Positions 25,330-38,000 of a DNA stretch of 64,000 nucleotides are shown here, piece by piece; within the stretch, counting starts at the first letter, position 1, and each line of letters starts with the position of its first letter. The notes beneath the pieces are model-generated. The model saw only the letters and a program-made list of their open reading frames with translations, did no database searches and was not told where the DNA came from. A program made the translations under genes and the position numbers. This DNA comes from Corella eumyota (taxonomy: Eukaryota > Chordata > Ascidiacea > Phlebobranchia > Corellidae). The stretch spans positions 13,516,001 to 13,580,000 of the forward strand of contig OY720098.1 of the NCBI GenBank assembly GCA_963082875.1. Reading direction: 5' to 3'.

Positions 25330-27565
25330 ATGGCAAATGCTTACACGAAACGTACTAAAATGCCTCGGACTACCACTTTATCTGACTATGGATTTAAAAG
25401 CAGAGTACAGGAACATTATGATCAACATGAAGACGAAAACGATTGTGAATTAAGACTTAATTCACCTACTAGAAGACAGAACCCTCAGCCTATTGGGCTT
25501 GTGTACCAAAGTCCTTATAACAGATACAACCAGGTATTATAAGATAATAACGCTTCATTAAACAAAAACAACAAATATATATATATATATCAATTGTTAA
25601 CAGATTTTTGGAATATGGAATCCGAATCTTTTGGTCCCAATGCTAAGGTCTGGCGAAACTCTTCCTCATTTGCGTGAGGGCAATTTTTACACATTATTAA
25701 CTAGATTATTTGTAAATCTGTGCAAAACAGTGTCCATATTTTTTATGTTAGGTTTTTGTTAAATTTAATCAAACCTTAATAAGGGAACTAACTAATTATA
25801 CACTATTAAAGCTCAATTATTGTTTTCGTAAATACGTAGTAAATAAATTAAAGTAAAAAACAGGTTCAAGCAACTTTTCTTGCAAACACGACGCACAACA
25901 ACTTGCTAATTATATGACCCAACCAGATCAGGAAGGTAATTTTTAAATATTATTTTTATATTAAATTATGTCAATGACTTAGTTATTACAAAACAACTAG
26001 TCCTCAAATGTTTTGACCGACAAGTAACTGCACCAACAAAAAAACATAGGGAAATGTGAATTTTTTTCATAAGTCCAATTTGAAAGTTCTCATGTATTTT
26101 TTTGCAACTTTACGTGAATGCCAATGCGTGGCTAACATTGTTTGGCAATCCTATTGACTACATTTTTTTTTATATATGTAGTTCCAATCCAAAGAAAGCA
26201 ACCCAAAATACACTATACAAGTAACACCACACAACGTGAATGTTTTCAGTGGCCCCCGACAGTGCCTGATAAGTTTCGGGGAATGGTGAGAAGGTCAAGA
26301 TTCGGTCACACGCCTTACACTGAAGCGGTAGGCATTGGTAAGATAGACTTTGTAAAAAAAATAGTTTTAGGTGGTACCTAAAGATATATGGTCCTAATTG
26401 ATATAGTTTGTAGCAAACAATCTCATTATGATTTGTTTAAATTAGTTTTTTTTAATTCAACCATATAAATAAAGACAAACTAACAAACCGTACAAGAGCT
26501 TATTAACTCGCGCCTTAAAAAAGTGCAATTATTACGTTATACTCGATTCGCTACAAACTGTTAAAAGAAAACAAACGAAACAGAAACAAATAAAAGGGAA
26601 ATTAATGGAACGATAACTAATGAAATGGATCTTAATTAAGCGGATTTGTTTTATAGAAAATTTTGTCGGAAAAATGAAACAAAAACGCATAAAACGAAAA
26701 TAATTAAATAGAAAACAAATGAAACAAAAACTGGTGAAACTAATAAACATAAAACGGAAACTGTTCGAACAAAAACAAATTCGTTTTAACAGTTTCCTTC
26801 TTATTTGTCTTTATTTATTTCGGTTCCATTTTCTGTCTTATTTCTTTTGTTCCTTTTGTTTATCCTCCGTTTGTTTCCCTTTTTATTTATTCCCATTTCA
26901 TGTGAAAATATTTTTATGGATTAACTGACCCAAATTCTTTAGCTTTAATGATTTTGCATTTTTACCTTAGAATCTACCAATATAACGTTCTTATATAAAA
27001 TTCCGGGACCATGACGTAAATGAAAAAAATCTTTAACATGATTAGGTGGAATTGGAAGCTAATAATAAAAAACATTACGAGTAATATCATTAAATGTTGG
27101 TATAACTAACATGATTATATCAAATTCAACAAATATGAACGTAAATTTAATTTGCTATTTTTTAAAATATTTTATTTCAAATAGATTTTTAATAACATTC
27201 TTAATTGGGCGATCTTGTTTTTGTGTGGTAGTATTGCTAAATGGATAGGGTTCTACGCACCCTCGCTTACAATTACTAAAGTGACGTAAATTGTCAACTA
27301 TAGGGTTGCTAACCGACCAACATACTTATGTTGTAAAGTTTGAGAAATAGATATCGTAAATCACAAATCATATTCAACCTTGTTTTTAAAAGAAATCTTA
27401 CAATCAAATAATAAACTTCTTGAAAAAACACAAAATTAAAAAAAATATTTTTTAGTCCCCAATGTTATCATTTTGCCCAATACCAACGTACGGAACTCCC
27501 CAAAACAAGAGCACGCCAATTCTACGACTGTTCCGGCTTCAAACACAGTGGAGAACCACGATTAG
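25330..27565 (+). CDS. Unrecognised five-exon gene, 203 aa
   Basis: Exons 25330-25533, 25604-25673, 25864-25935, 26182-26337 and 27456-27565. All introns are GT-AG and the total of 612 nt closes in one frame, which supports a real gene. The start MANAYTKRTKMPRTTTLSDY is the first in-frame ATG. The product is soluble, basic and rich in Pro/Asn/Arg, with no signal peptide or membrane span. It has short segments that look conserved: QPIGLVYQSPYNRYNQ, FGIWNPNLLVPMLRSGE and WPPTVPDKFRGMVRRSRFGH. These short P/Y/W-rich blocks are of the kind seen in ciliary or sperm microtubule-associated proteins, but that is only an impression. A polyadenylation signal AATAAA lies at 27714-27719. It is convergent with GTPBP6, with 394 bases between the stops. 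Confidence 0.7.
26560..26905. mobile_element. Probable foldback element with GAAAC/GTTTC arms
   Basis: The left half (about 26566-26760) is purine-rich with repeated (C)GAAAC and AAACRAA units. The right half (about 26780-26900) is the pyrimidine-rich counterpart with GTTTC, TTTATTT and GTTCC units. The halves meet at an inverted repeat of GGAAACTGTT and AACAGTTTCC. It lies in the last intron of the 25.3-kb gene. The ends and target duplication could not be fixed. Confidence 0.5.
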
Positions 27566-27734
27566 ATACCCCCTTCCGGTTTCCTTGCCTCTTATAAAAA
27601 AAGGAAATCGAACACATTTTAAACATTCTTATTGCTGCAAAAAAGTTAAAATAATTGTGTAATCAGGATAGCAAATTTTCATTATACTTTAAGTTACAAA
27701 TCTAATTTTACAAAATAAAAAACATTAGGACGTA

Positions 27735-27915
27735 AAATTTTTTTTATTTTGGTTTTTCGGGCATCAATGACAGTAAATAATAAGATATATAACAAATATT
27801 ACGTCAATGCCACGTAAAAAATGACAAAATCAATTTAATGATTTAAAACACGCCACAAATATTAATGTTAACATAAAGATTTTAAGTATGTTATGGCATG
27901 GTCACCAAACCCAGA
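27735..27915 (+). repeat. Dispersed AT-rich repeat, copy A
   Basis: Shares gggcatcaatgacagtaaat, ataagatatataac and tggcatggtcaccaaac with sequences at 30585-30760 (inverted) and 55565-55770. It is probably a MITE-like repeat. It overlaps the 3' UTR of GTPBP6 and supplies a minus-strand AATAAA at 27743-27748. Confidence 0.55.
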
Positions 27916-27959
27916 AATAAATGTGCTTAACAAAATTATACATAAAATTGAGCCATTAC

Positions 27960-30900
27960 TTATACTTTTTGGGACGACTCTTGTTGTATGGGCAAGACTT
28001 TAACGTTTCCAAATTTCGAATCAAACTTTTGAAGTTCCCAGTTTGCAGCTATAATCTTTGCCTGAAGTGTGGCGTCATTATTGCTTTTCACATCCAAAAC
28101 TGCACAGTTCTGATGCAACCACGATAAATGATCCCCATTGTTGGGAAAAATGACACAATGTTGACGTCGTGACGTCACGCTCATTATTTTCTCCTGCAGT
28201 TGCTCAGTAAAGGACGACAAACCGTATCCCGTCACAGTGGAAATTCGACAAACGATTGAGGGACGAAGATCAACTTTGTTTTGTGTTGTGTTGTTCGATA
28301 GTTTGATGTGGGAAACTTCAGGTAAAGTTTCTTGATCTTGCCTGTTAATTTTTTTACTCGTGGATAAAAACACTCAAGCTTGGGCAATTTTAAAACAAGT
28401 TTTCAGTAGTTAGCTAGTCAAACACCCTATTATTAATTTATAGTCCATACCTTTTAAACACCAGATCCATTTTGTTTCTAACTTCAATCATATTCTCAAT
28501 TAATTTAGATTCAAGGTTTAGCGTAGATAAAATTTTTAATACATTTTTTAGTTGGTTTTTGTTGTCAGGATGGTTGAAATCGCGAACGTGCACTATTAAG
28601 TCCTCAAAATGCGAATGAATAATTTATATTAAAATTAAAGATTTTTTTAGTGGATAACCAAAATAATATCTACAAACAACATAAAAATTTATATGATTAA
28701 TACCGCTTGCAGCATATCTTCCATTGTAGCCTTAAATGCATCAATTAGTGCGTGGGGCAAGTTTGATAAAAATCCAACAGTGTCTACAAGAACGTACCTG
28801 TAACATTTATACAAATAAAACTTTTTAATTTGTCTTTTTTTGAAACATGATAAACTGAACTACATTTCTTTAATATAAAATACTGATTTACGTTATGAGT
28901 TTAATAAAAATTAAGACAAAGATTAATATATTTACAGTCTAATTAAAAAAAATATTTTAATTTAAATAATATTACCAATAAATATTTAAAAAATTGATCT
29001 TACCTTAATTGGTTTGGCAACATTGCAGAATGAGATGTAACATCCAAAGTTGCAAATAAAATATTTTCTGGTTCCAAACGTTTCGATTTTGCTAAGGCTT
29101 TAATAAGACTCGTTTTACCTTTATTCAAATATAGATTGTCAATAAAATTACTATAAATAAACCACACAAGAAAACTTAAAAGTTTTAAACAATTTTAGTT
29201 AAATTAAATTAAGTTTATTTTATTAAAAAATCTCAGTTTAACCAAAGTTAATTTTATGAAAAGTTGTATCCTTTAATAAAAAGTAAAAATTCATTTAATA
29301 AAAAGTAAAAATCCATTTAATATAATAAAAACCATACAAACAACTAACTTACCAGCATTTGTATAACCAACTACTGCAACAATTGGCACACCTGCCCTTT
29401 TTCTAAATCCTCTTTGGATATCTCTTTTCTTTTTTAAAATTTTTAAATACCTTTTTATTTTGATTTCTTTGTCATTTATTTCCTTGGTAATTAGATTTAA
29501 AAACGATTCACCTTTTAGGTCAGAGCCTCGAAAACTAAAAAATTGTATAAAAGTTTTTGCTTTCATTTTTTAAAAAGTGGTAACTAAATGTTTAAAGCTG
29601 ATGTATTAAATATTAAAATATAGATGTATTAAATTTTAGAAAAAGTAGACAATGACAGGATAAATCTTTCTTTTATTAATGTAATATTAAATAAATTGTA
29701 TGCATTCGTTTTTATGATTACTCAAAGTTTTTGTTTAGTTTATGATGTGAAAGGATTTGGTGTTTTAATAAAAGTAACTCAGCTAGTGCAACTTGTAGTT
29801 TTGCCTCCTTAGTTTTAGCTCTTAACTTGAATATTTGCAAGACAAGTGTGTATCTGCAAAACATTTAAGAAATAGATACACAACTTAGCTTCAAATATTG
29901 CCCCTTAAGTTATTTTAGCAAAATAACCATCAAATTTTTTAGTAAATTAAATATTAATACAAGTTTATAACCAAATAATACTTAATTAAATTGTAAATCT
30001 TACCACACAGCACTAATATTTTAAAATATTACAAAAAACAGCGCGATTCCTATTTACCTGTCATAAATAGTAACAATACCACAGTGTTGAGTTATATTTT
30101 CTTGTTGAACTGCAGTTAATTTATCAACACTGATAAACAAAGCAGTTGTATTCATACAACTTCTAGTTATATCCATTATGGAATCAAATTCTTTTTTGCC
30201 AAATAAAAATTTGTCACCATGATTTCTATAAATAAACCAAATTCAAAATAACAAAACACAAAATAAAGTTAACACTTTTAAGCATTTTTTGTTACTGATA
30301 TTCTTATAAGAGCTTAATTGATATCCTGATAGGAGCTCAAACCAATCAATTAAAATTTTTGAACTCAAAGATGGCTTTTTGGAATTTTTTAATTTTTCCA
30401 ATTGGGCAAACCAAAGCGTAAAATAAACTTATACACAGACATAGAAATAGTTTTTGTTGTGTAAATACATCTATTGATTTTTAAATCAGTGTAACTTAAA
30501 CTGTCTGGCTGCCCGATGATTTCACCTGTTTTTTATTTTTTTTAAATGAAGTTTTAAAGAAAGATTGTAGACTTACTACACAACCAAAATTAACTTGATT
30601 TTGTCATTTTTTCCTGTCGCATTAACGTAATATTTATTATATATCTTATTATTCACTGTCATTGATGTCCGAAAAAAACAAAATAAAAATTTAGAACATA
30701 ACTTTTTCATATGTAAATATGAAGTTGTATGACCCTGAGCCCCACCAGTTAAACAAACAAAAAATAACTTTTAATAATTAAGTAAACAATAGGATTAAAC
30801 ACTAGTAAAATATAAAAATATAGTGTAATAATACTTACAAAACATGTTTTGCCACTTTATGTCCACTAACAGTCCAACCTGGTAATGTTTTAACCAAAGC

Positions 30901-32469
30901 AATGGATTCCTGAAGTGCCAGATTTGTTTCTTCTGATAATTGATTTATATTATTACCTATAAGGTATTGAGTTTTAACAAAATGATATAAATATATTTTT
31001 GTGCGTTATCTTATAGGGTTGCCAATCGACTGTACTCAGGTTTATGCGTCCAGGCGATCCGTACTCCTAACAACAAAAAACTCAAAATTTATGTGTGGGA
31101 GTTTATCGCTATTTAGACCGTTTCATAAGCCCATAAATATTGGATATCGTAATATGTGTTTAAAAATACAGTGTGTTTTTTAACGTTTGTAGTATTGAAT
31201 TATTGTATTTTTGACATCATTTTGTGTCAGTTGCTTTTTTTAACCATTATTGCAACTAAGACGAACGTAAAATAAGGGCGATAGCTATGATGTATAATTG
31301 GAATTTTTTTTATCAGTTGACTTATTCTTTTAAAAATTATTGTCATGGTGATTATAGCCTTCATAACATGTCAGATTACTACTAAGATAAACCATATTTA
31401 ATAAATCGATTCGTCACATATATGGGCCTTGAACCCGAGTACAGATAGCCTTTTGTGCATCGACTGGCAACCATCTCATAGTACATGTAACAGCATACAG
31501 CACAAAACAAAATTGGGATTATATCTTTAGTAATGAGAGTCCAATCTGGAAGGAAGGGCAGCGTGCACGTACAAGATTTTTTTCGTCAAAAAAAATGCAT
31601 GCCTGAAATTGGCGTTTTGCACGCCTGGCTTTAAAAATAAATACAAAGTTAAAGGTAAATACGCTAACATAAGTCCTGCGTGCACGCATAGATCGAAAAA
31701 AAAAAAATTTTTCACGCCTATTTTCCAGTCTGAAAAGTTGGACAGTTTTCGACGAGATCTCGTGCGTGCAAGCGTAAAAAAATGCGAGACCGCGCGTGCA
31801 CGCGTACCAAAATTTCCGGTCTTGGCGTGCACGCGTGATATATGTTAGCATGTTTAAGGCGTCAGTACTGCGTGTGCACATTTTTTTAAGACACCAGGCG
31901 TGCAAAACGCTAATTTCAGGCGTGCTTTTTTTAATTACAAAAATCTCGCGCGTGCACGCTGCCCTACTTTCCAGACTGGCCTATTTTTACGCAGTTTTTG
32001 CACGCACAAGATCTCGTTGAAAACTGCTTTACTTTTCAGAAGGGATGAGAGTAATATCTAATTAAGTAAATTTTATAAATGCATTTACCCAATCTGCCAA
32101 TTGCTTTATAAATGCTAGTTAGCTTTTTTATATCAAAATAATAATTTTACCTTTCTTAACTCTTTTTTTTATACCTGGTTGAACAACAAATACATTTTCC
32201 TTGCCTAAAATTTTATGAGTTTCTTTGTTAATAATAAGATCATGAATATTGATTGACAGTCCATCTTTGTCAAAATTATTATTGTAATCATGACTAAATA
32301 AAGAAAATGCTTCCCTTTTTAAGGTGATGATTGTAAAGGTTGGTTCTTTGCATAAAATAACTGAATTTTTCGAGAACGTGCATATACTTTTTACTGGTCT
32401 AAGTGTAACAATGCTTCTGCAGAGCGCATGAACACTAACAAAGTAATTCATCTTTAGCGCTCTTGGCAC
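27960..32469 (-). CDS. GTPBP6: GTPBP6, HflX-family GTPase, 9 exons
   Basis: Exons (minus): 32151-32469, 30839-30956, 30058-30225, 29722-29853, 29353-29534, 29004-29118, 28704-28797, 28451-28602, 27960-28341. All are GT-AG and 1662 nt close in frame (553 aa). The N-terminus (MPRALKMNYFVSVHALCRS) looks like a mitochondrial presequence. The HflX N-terminal domain includes FLFGKKEFDSI and LTAVQQENITQHCGIVTIYD. The GTPase has G1 GYTNAGKTSL (split by the intron between exons 5 and 6), G3 VDTVGFLSNLPHALI, G4 NKMDLV and G5 ISTVTGYGLSS. A C-terminal domain of about 100 residues follows. In vertebrates GTPBP6 acts in mitochondrial ribosome recycling and assembly. The same role is inferred here. Intron 1 carries a foldback element and a MITE-like repeat. 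Confidence 0.93.
30585..30760 (-). repeat. Dispersed AT-rich repeat, copy B (inverted)
   Basis: The reverse complement of this stretch matches 27735-27850, including gacatcaatgacagtgaat and ataagatatataataaata. It lies in an intron of GTPBP6. Confidence 0.5.
31008..31482. repeat. Possible MITE with GGTTGCCAATCGACTG ends
   Basis: The left end reads ttatagggttgccaatcgac and the right end, reverse-complemented, reads ctatgagatggttgccagtc, so the two ends are imperfect inverted repeats. No duplication could be fixed. A related sequence (ctatagggttgctaaccga) lies at about 27298. It is in GTPBP6 intron 1. Confidence 0.35.
31541..32044. mobile_element. Foldback element with GCGTGCACGC motifs, in GTPBP6 intron 1
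   Basis: An 8-bp duplication ATGAGAGT flanks the element (31533-31540 and 32045-32052). Outer arms of about 95 bp (31545-31640 and 31880-31980) are inverted copies that share gggcagcgtgcacg, cctgaaatt and gcgttttgcacgcctgg. A second inverted pair (31730-31790 and 31988-32040) shares cagttttc, acgagatct and gtgcgtgcaa. Palindromic GCGTGCACGC-type motifs recur through the middle. It is much more GC-rich than its surroundings. Several open frames cross it on both strands, as expected for inverted repeats, and I do not take them as genes. Confidence 0.8.
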
Positions 32470-32577
32470 AAAACCATTTTATGTATTACATGTTTGCCAC
32501 TAGGTGACGTTTAATAACAGTGAGCAAAATCTAATCATGTAAAGTTTAATATTTATATGTAAAACCTTGTTATATTG

Positions 32578-32690
32578 GAGACGCGGAATTTAAGGGAATA
32601 AAACATGAAGGAACGGAAATTAAAGGAACGGAAAATAAAGAAACCGGAAAATGAAGGAACGGTAAATGAAGGAACCAGAAAATAAAAGGT
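32578..32690 (+). mobile_element. Foldback (TU-like) family, single-arm fragment
   Basis: Begins GGAGACGCGGAATTTAAGGG and continues with ~15-bp GGAACGGAAAATGAA-type units, as in the left arms at 23182 and 42813. No right arm is present. It starts about 110 bases upstream of the GTPBP6 start codon. Confidence 0.75.
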
Positions 32691-33400
32691 AAAACGTAGG
32701 TAAAATGTCTAAATATAAGGCAATACGAATAAGGCGTTATACTAAACTAAGGTACAAATAAGAGACTTTAAAGTATGTCTACACGCCAAGCACTCAAGTC
32801 AGAACTAACGAAATACAAGCAATAATCAAGTAGACCAACATTGTCACGTGACGGGTCTAATCACACTTCTCCAAGAAGGTACAAATTACTAAAGCATTGA
32901 TTCGAGTCCGCACCGCAATAGGCAAAACAGTCAACCCGCACTAGAACGTTACCAATAAACGTTACAAAACGTTACGCCCCTCAGACTATATTGGACCCAC
33001 TCTTGTGGAAAAACATAATAGAAAGAGCATTTAAAACTTGACAAAACAAAAGTAAATTATTATAAAAGAAACATTAAAAAAACGTGACAAAAGTTGACTA
33101 AAAAAGGAGGGGGGGGGGTTATGTAAAACTAATGTTAAGTGAAAAACATCGGGGTAAAATCGAGTGCGTTATCTGGCGCTTTGGTAAAATTTCAGGTCGG
33201 TGTAGGTGTAATAGGAACAGAGATACCCCTTTATATACTACTGTTTTCGGGCATTAGCGTTAGTGTTGGCACAGCTTTCCTGGATTTACTTAGATACAAC
33301 ATATGTTCTACAAATAGCTATTTGTTAACTTTGTAATGGACTGTCTGTTGCTCTTCAGCCTCGCTAATAATAGTGAAAATAACTTTTTTTCGTATATTCG
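32691..33400. other. No gene seen; may hold the decayed end of the older gypsy copy
   Basis: A G-rich run (aaaaaaggaggggggggg) lies at about 33100-33118. The stretch is less AT-rich than most intergenic DNA here. A 65-codon open frame at 33139 has no recognisable domain. Confidence 0.35.
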
Positions 33401-34109
33401 TTACTGTAAATGACCCACTGTAAGAAAGATTAAATTCGTTTCCATGCCGTTTTTTTTATACTTGTAAACCATGTCTTCTTGATGACGGTGTATATCTTTG
33501 CGGGCAAAACTGTCATCTGCTACCAGGGCTGATAGCGCGATACCCCCTTTGTTAGTCCGTGTACAGTAAAGCAACGGTAAAATAAGTGACGCGGTCCTAA
33601 GTGCCGTTTGTTGGCGCATAGGCCATACCTGTACATATTTTGTAAACAAATCACATGCCACTAATACAAAACGATTGCCCGAATTAGCTACCTGTGTTCT
33701 TTTTCCACTTTAACCAATTTAATTGTTAGTTGACCTTATAGCATGTTTTGGAGAATTCCAAATGGCCGCTACCTAGAAGATCATTATGTAAATTAGATAG
33801 TATTTTGGGGGCGCTAGAAATGGATAGCCCTCAGCATTGATTAACTTCTGAATGCTTCTTTTAATAATTTAAAACTGAGACTTTACTCATTTTCGAAACC
33901 ATGTAAAAATCGGTCTTATATTTTGATCTTGTTATTGTGCTGCAGCAATATCGTTTGCACTTAGACCGAAATCTGAATTAAAAATTAATCGTTTCCACAT
34001 ATATTCTGGTTTTTCAGATAAGAAAAATATGATAAGAAAAACTTAGAGGGAAGATGTTCAATCTAACGAGGGCATTGCCTGTAAAGGGGTTTGAGTTTTT
34101 AAAGCCATC
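33401..34109 (-). mobile_element. Older gypsy fossil, downstream part (RNase H end and integrase)
   Basis: A minus-strand fragment with integrase-core similarity (CDLFTKYVQVWPMRQQTALR) near 33600-33660 and remains of the RNase H region near 34040-34109. It is broken and degraded. Together with 41879-42120 it is the target into which the BEL element inserted. Confidence 0.65.
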
Positions 34110-34735
34110 TGTAGGATCTAATACACTCCTACTATGGCTTAAACAATTATTAAACCCCAATAGAGTACGTTGTAAAGATGAGCATCGATAAGAAAGCCAC
34201 ACTTAATTAAAATACACAAAATAGCCGTGTTAAATCAAACTCGCTAACTTATTACCAAAACCTGCCCAAGGATTCAATTTACCAAATGTAATCTGTACAA
34301 GCGGCTTTTAATTAGAATTGAAACTACAGGAAATGGGAAATAAATGCGACACAAAAATATGACATGAAACACAAACTACAAAGTATATAATCAACAAATT
34401 AAGTATAAAAGCGAAAGTCTAATTGTGTGTTAAACCTTACTTCGGCCTTACTTATTTATGAGTTTTTACGTCCAGCGAACTGACCAAAAAGCTATATTGC
34501 CAGTTATTTAAAGCGAAATAAAATAGGAGAAAGCGCATACAAACAATAAAGAAAATACAAAGCATTATCGATAAACAGAACAACAAATGCGTCATAAGTG
34601 ACGATGGGGAGGGAAAATCTCCCGCAGCTGGGATCAAGCCAAATGATTCAGCGTGAAACGCCAGAGCTCACTAAAAGTGACCTCCCGCTAATAAATCATT
34701 TTAAATTTTTAATAAGATCGATAATGGACATAACA
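34110..34735 (-). repeat. 3' LTR of BEL element
   Basis: Plus-strand text runs TGTAGGATC...ATAACA. It is 626 bp, like its partner at 41253-41878, and nearly identical to it. Confidence 0.93.
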
Positions 34736-35068
34736 TACCGGCCCCAAATGACAGAGTGTAATAACACGAGGGCATTTAACAACAAAAATGTTCATTATAC
34801 GATAACAAAATACAAGAAATAAACACAATAACTATGCATTCGAAATTTCAACAAACATATCAAGTATTCAGTTAACATTATGTATAACATATAATAACGA
34901 TAAAACTAACGCTACATCTATTAAGTAGCAAGTGTGCCAGTTCATGCAATACAAGGCACACCTATCACAAAAATACGTTTTACAAAAATGATATGAAAGT
35001 GTAAAGAAGAAAACTGTGAGGCATGCAGGCGTAAATACAAGCACAAAAAAAACATAGAAAATACAAAT

Positions 35069-38000
35069 TTATGCGACCCCTTCTAAAAGGCAAATTTTGC
35101 GAATGTCTCGGGTTAAGGTAGCATATGCAGTGCGCACCTGGACACGACGCACCATCCCGTTCTTGTCTTTAATGCACTTCTCGATAATCCCCTTCGGCCA
35201 GAGTCCTCTCTTCGCGTTCTCATGAACGATTAAAACCACGTCGCCAACCGTGAAATTTCTCATCGGTTGAAGCCATTTTTGTCGCAATTGTAACAAAGGC
35301 AAATACTCTTTGGTCCATCGGTCCCAAAATTGATCAGCAAGAAGTTGAACCAACCTCCACGATCGCCTGTAACCGTCTGCCTTGACAAACGTGTCTGGAG
35401 GCAGGTCTTTGTCTATTGCTCCTTTTAGCAACATACTTGGCGTCAATGCCAATTCATCTTTGCAGTCATCGCTGAGTGGCACCAGAGGTCTGCTGTTCAA
35501 GATTCGTTCCATCTCAGCCATCAAGGTTAAAAGTGAAAAATCGTCAAGAATGGTTTCGCCTATTATTAGCCTCATGATTTTCCGAACGGATCGTATCATC
35601 CGCTCCCAGACTCCGCCTTGGTGACTCGCAGCTTGTGGATTAAAATTACAATCAATCTCGTTTTGTAGGAGCGCGTCGTGAATTTGCTTTTTATTCCATC
35701 TCCTGATGCCTTCTCGTAGCTCTCTCTCGGCCCCAACAAAGTTTGTCCCGTTATCGCTATAAATTCTTTTTGGACCCAAGCGGCGAGACGAGAATCGGCG
35801 ATAAGCATCAATAAAAGCACTTGTTTCTAAAGATTGGGCTACTTCGATGTGAATAGCCCGAGTAGCCATGCAAGTAAAAATACAAGCATATCGTTTAACT
35901 TGACTTCTTCCACTTTTTGTGAGAATTGGCCCCATGTAGTCAACCCCCACACATAAATGGAGGATTTTTTGAAGTGACCCTCGGCATCGGTAAAGTGGCC
36001 ATAATTTGTTCCCCCACTTTAGCAGACCAAAATCGGCATTTTCTACAGCCTCGTAGAATCCTTCTGACAGTGGCTTGTCCGCGTAGAATCCAAAAACGTT
36101 CTCGAGTGGCGGACAAGACATGAATTGTTCCCGAATGCCCATGCCTGTTATGATAGTTTGTCACAATAAGTTCAGTTACAACATGGTTAGATGGAAGAAT
36201 CATCGGATATTTGGTGATTAGAGGGACGGTTGAATTATGTAGCCTGCCACCAACGTACATAATGCCTTTAACTAAAACCGGGCTTAGCTTTCTTAAAGTG
36301 CTAAGCTGTTTTGATTTATTTAGATGTTGCTGAGACTTAAATTGTAAAGGCTCGTCGAAAGTTTGGTGGTCATGAAGTTGATTGATCACCTCGGAAAAGG
36401 ATTGTCGTTGAACTGCCCGCACAATGGCAGCTGTTGCGCTATTTAGTTCTTTTAGCGATAAAAATTCAGGAATGGCGTATTCGTCGTTAGATTTAGCTTT
36501 CCGTTGAGACACCTTCCATAACAAAAAGGTGCGATATCGCAAAATCCAGGCGGTTGCTCGTTGTAGGTTTGTAAACGAAGAATAACGACGCCACAAACGA
36601 AGTAAACTAAATTGATCACTGCAAACAACATTACACAAGGTCACTGACTTGACCTCAGGATCGGCTGTCAATAACGGCAAGATAGCAGGGCGAACCGGCC
36701 AATGTTCGACTGTCTTATAAAGAAAGGTTGGGCCTTTAAACCACAGGTCTGCCTTGTGCAGTTCATTAGGCATTAAGCCTCTTGATGCAATGTCAGCGGG
36801 ATTTCGCTTTGTGTCAACATGCATCCATTGTTCTGGTTTCGAAAGCGAATGAATCATTTCTAATCGATTAGCGACAAAGGTTTGAAATCGCGTTGATGTG
36901 TTTGTAATGTATTGGAGAACGGTTGTAGAATCAGTCCATAAATAAACATTGTCAATTTTATATTCCAGTTCTCGACGTATAAGGTCGCTGAGTTTTACGG
37001 CTACCACGGCCGCCGTAAGTTCGAGTCGGGGTACGCTTACAGGCTTAAGGGGAGAAACACGTGCCTTCCCCATTACAAAAGACAAATAGATATTACCATG
37101 CAAATCAATCATGCGTAAATAACTAACAGCACCATAACCCACATTGCTAGCATCACTAAACGTGTGCAGCTCAATACAACAATAATCAACATTTACAGGC
37201 TTAAAACATCTGGGTATACTAATGTGCTCTAAATCAACAAGAGTGTTAAGCCAATTATTCCAAGTGTTAATATGTTGTTCTGGAACCAGATCGTCCCAGC
37301 CCAACTGTGCAGAACATGCTTTCTGTAAAAGTTTGCGTGCAGGAAGAATAAATGGAGAAGAAAAACCCAATGGGTCATATACCTGACTTACCATCGATAG
37401 TATACCTCGTCTCGTGGACGGTTTAGTTTGAACGTTTACTTTTACCTCGAAACGGTCTAAAGAGGTGTTCCAATACATACCAAGCGCTCGCTCGGTTGGC
37501 AGTTCGTGTAAATCTAAATTTACCACCGAAGATGCCAAGTCACACGCTGGGATTGACGATAGTACGGACCTGTTATTACTAATGTATTTCGTTAAATGAA
37601 AGCCACCGCTTCAACAGACTTACACGACTTTAACAAATCATCTACATAAAAGTTACGCTTAATAGTATTTACAACATTCTTATCTGCTTTTGTTGCGTTG
37701 TCGTCAGCAGTTTTCCTAAGCGCATATGACGCACAGCTTGGCGACGAAGTTGCACCGAAAATATGCACGTTCATCTGATAGTCAACTGGGGCTCGAGAAA
37801 GGTCATTATGGGGCCACCACAAAAATCGCATGGCATCACGATCACATGGTCTCACAAAAACCTGATGGAACATGCCTTTAATATCTGCCACGAGGGCAAT
37901 AGCCTCTTGGCGAAAGCGCAAAAGCACTCCAACCAGGCTGTTAGTAAGGTCAGGCCCCTGTAATAAAACATCATTTAAAGAAACACCGCAGTGTTTCGCA

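Noticed and set aside
31519-32020. Overlapping open frames on both strands with repeated HACT/ARTRS-like text
   Set aside because: They lie wholly in the foldback element, whose inverted GTGCAC motifs keep several frames open.
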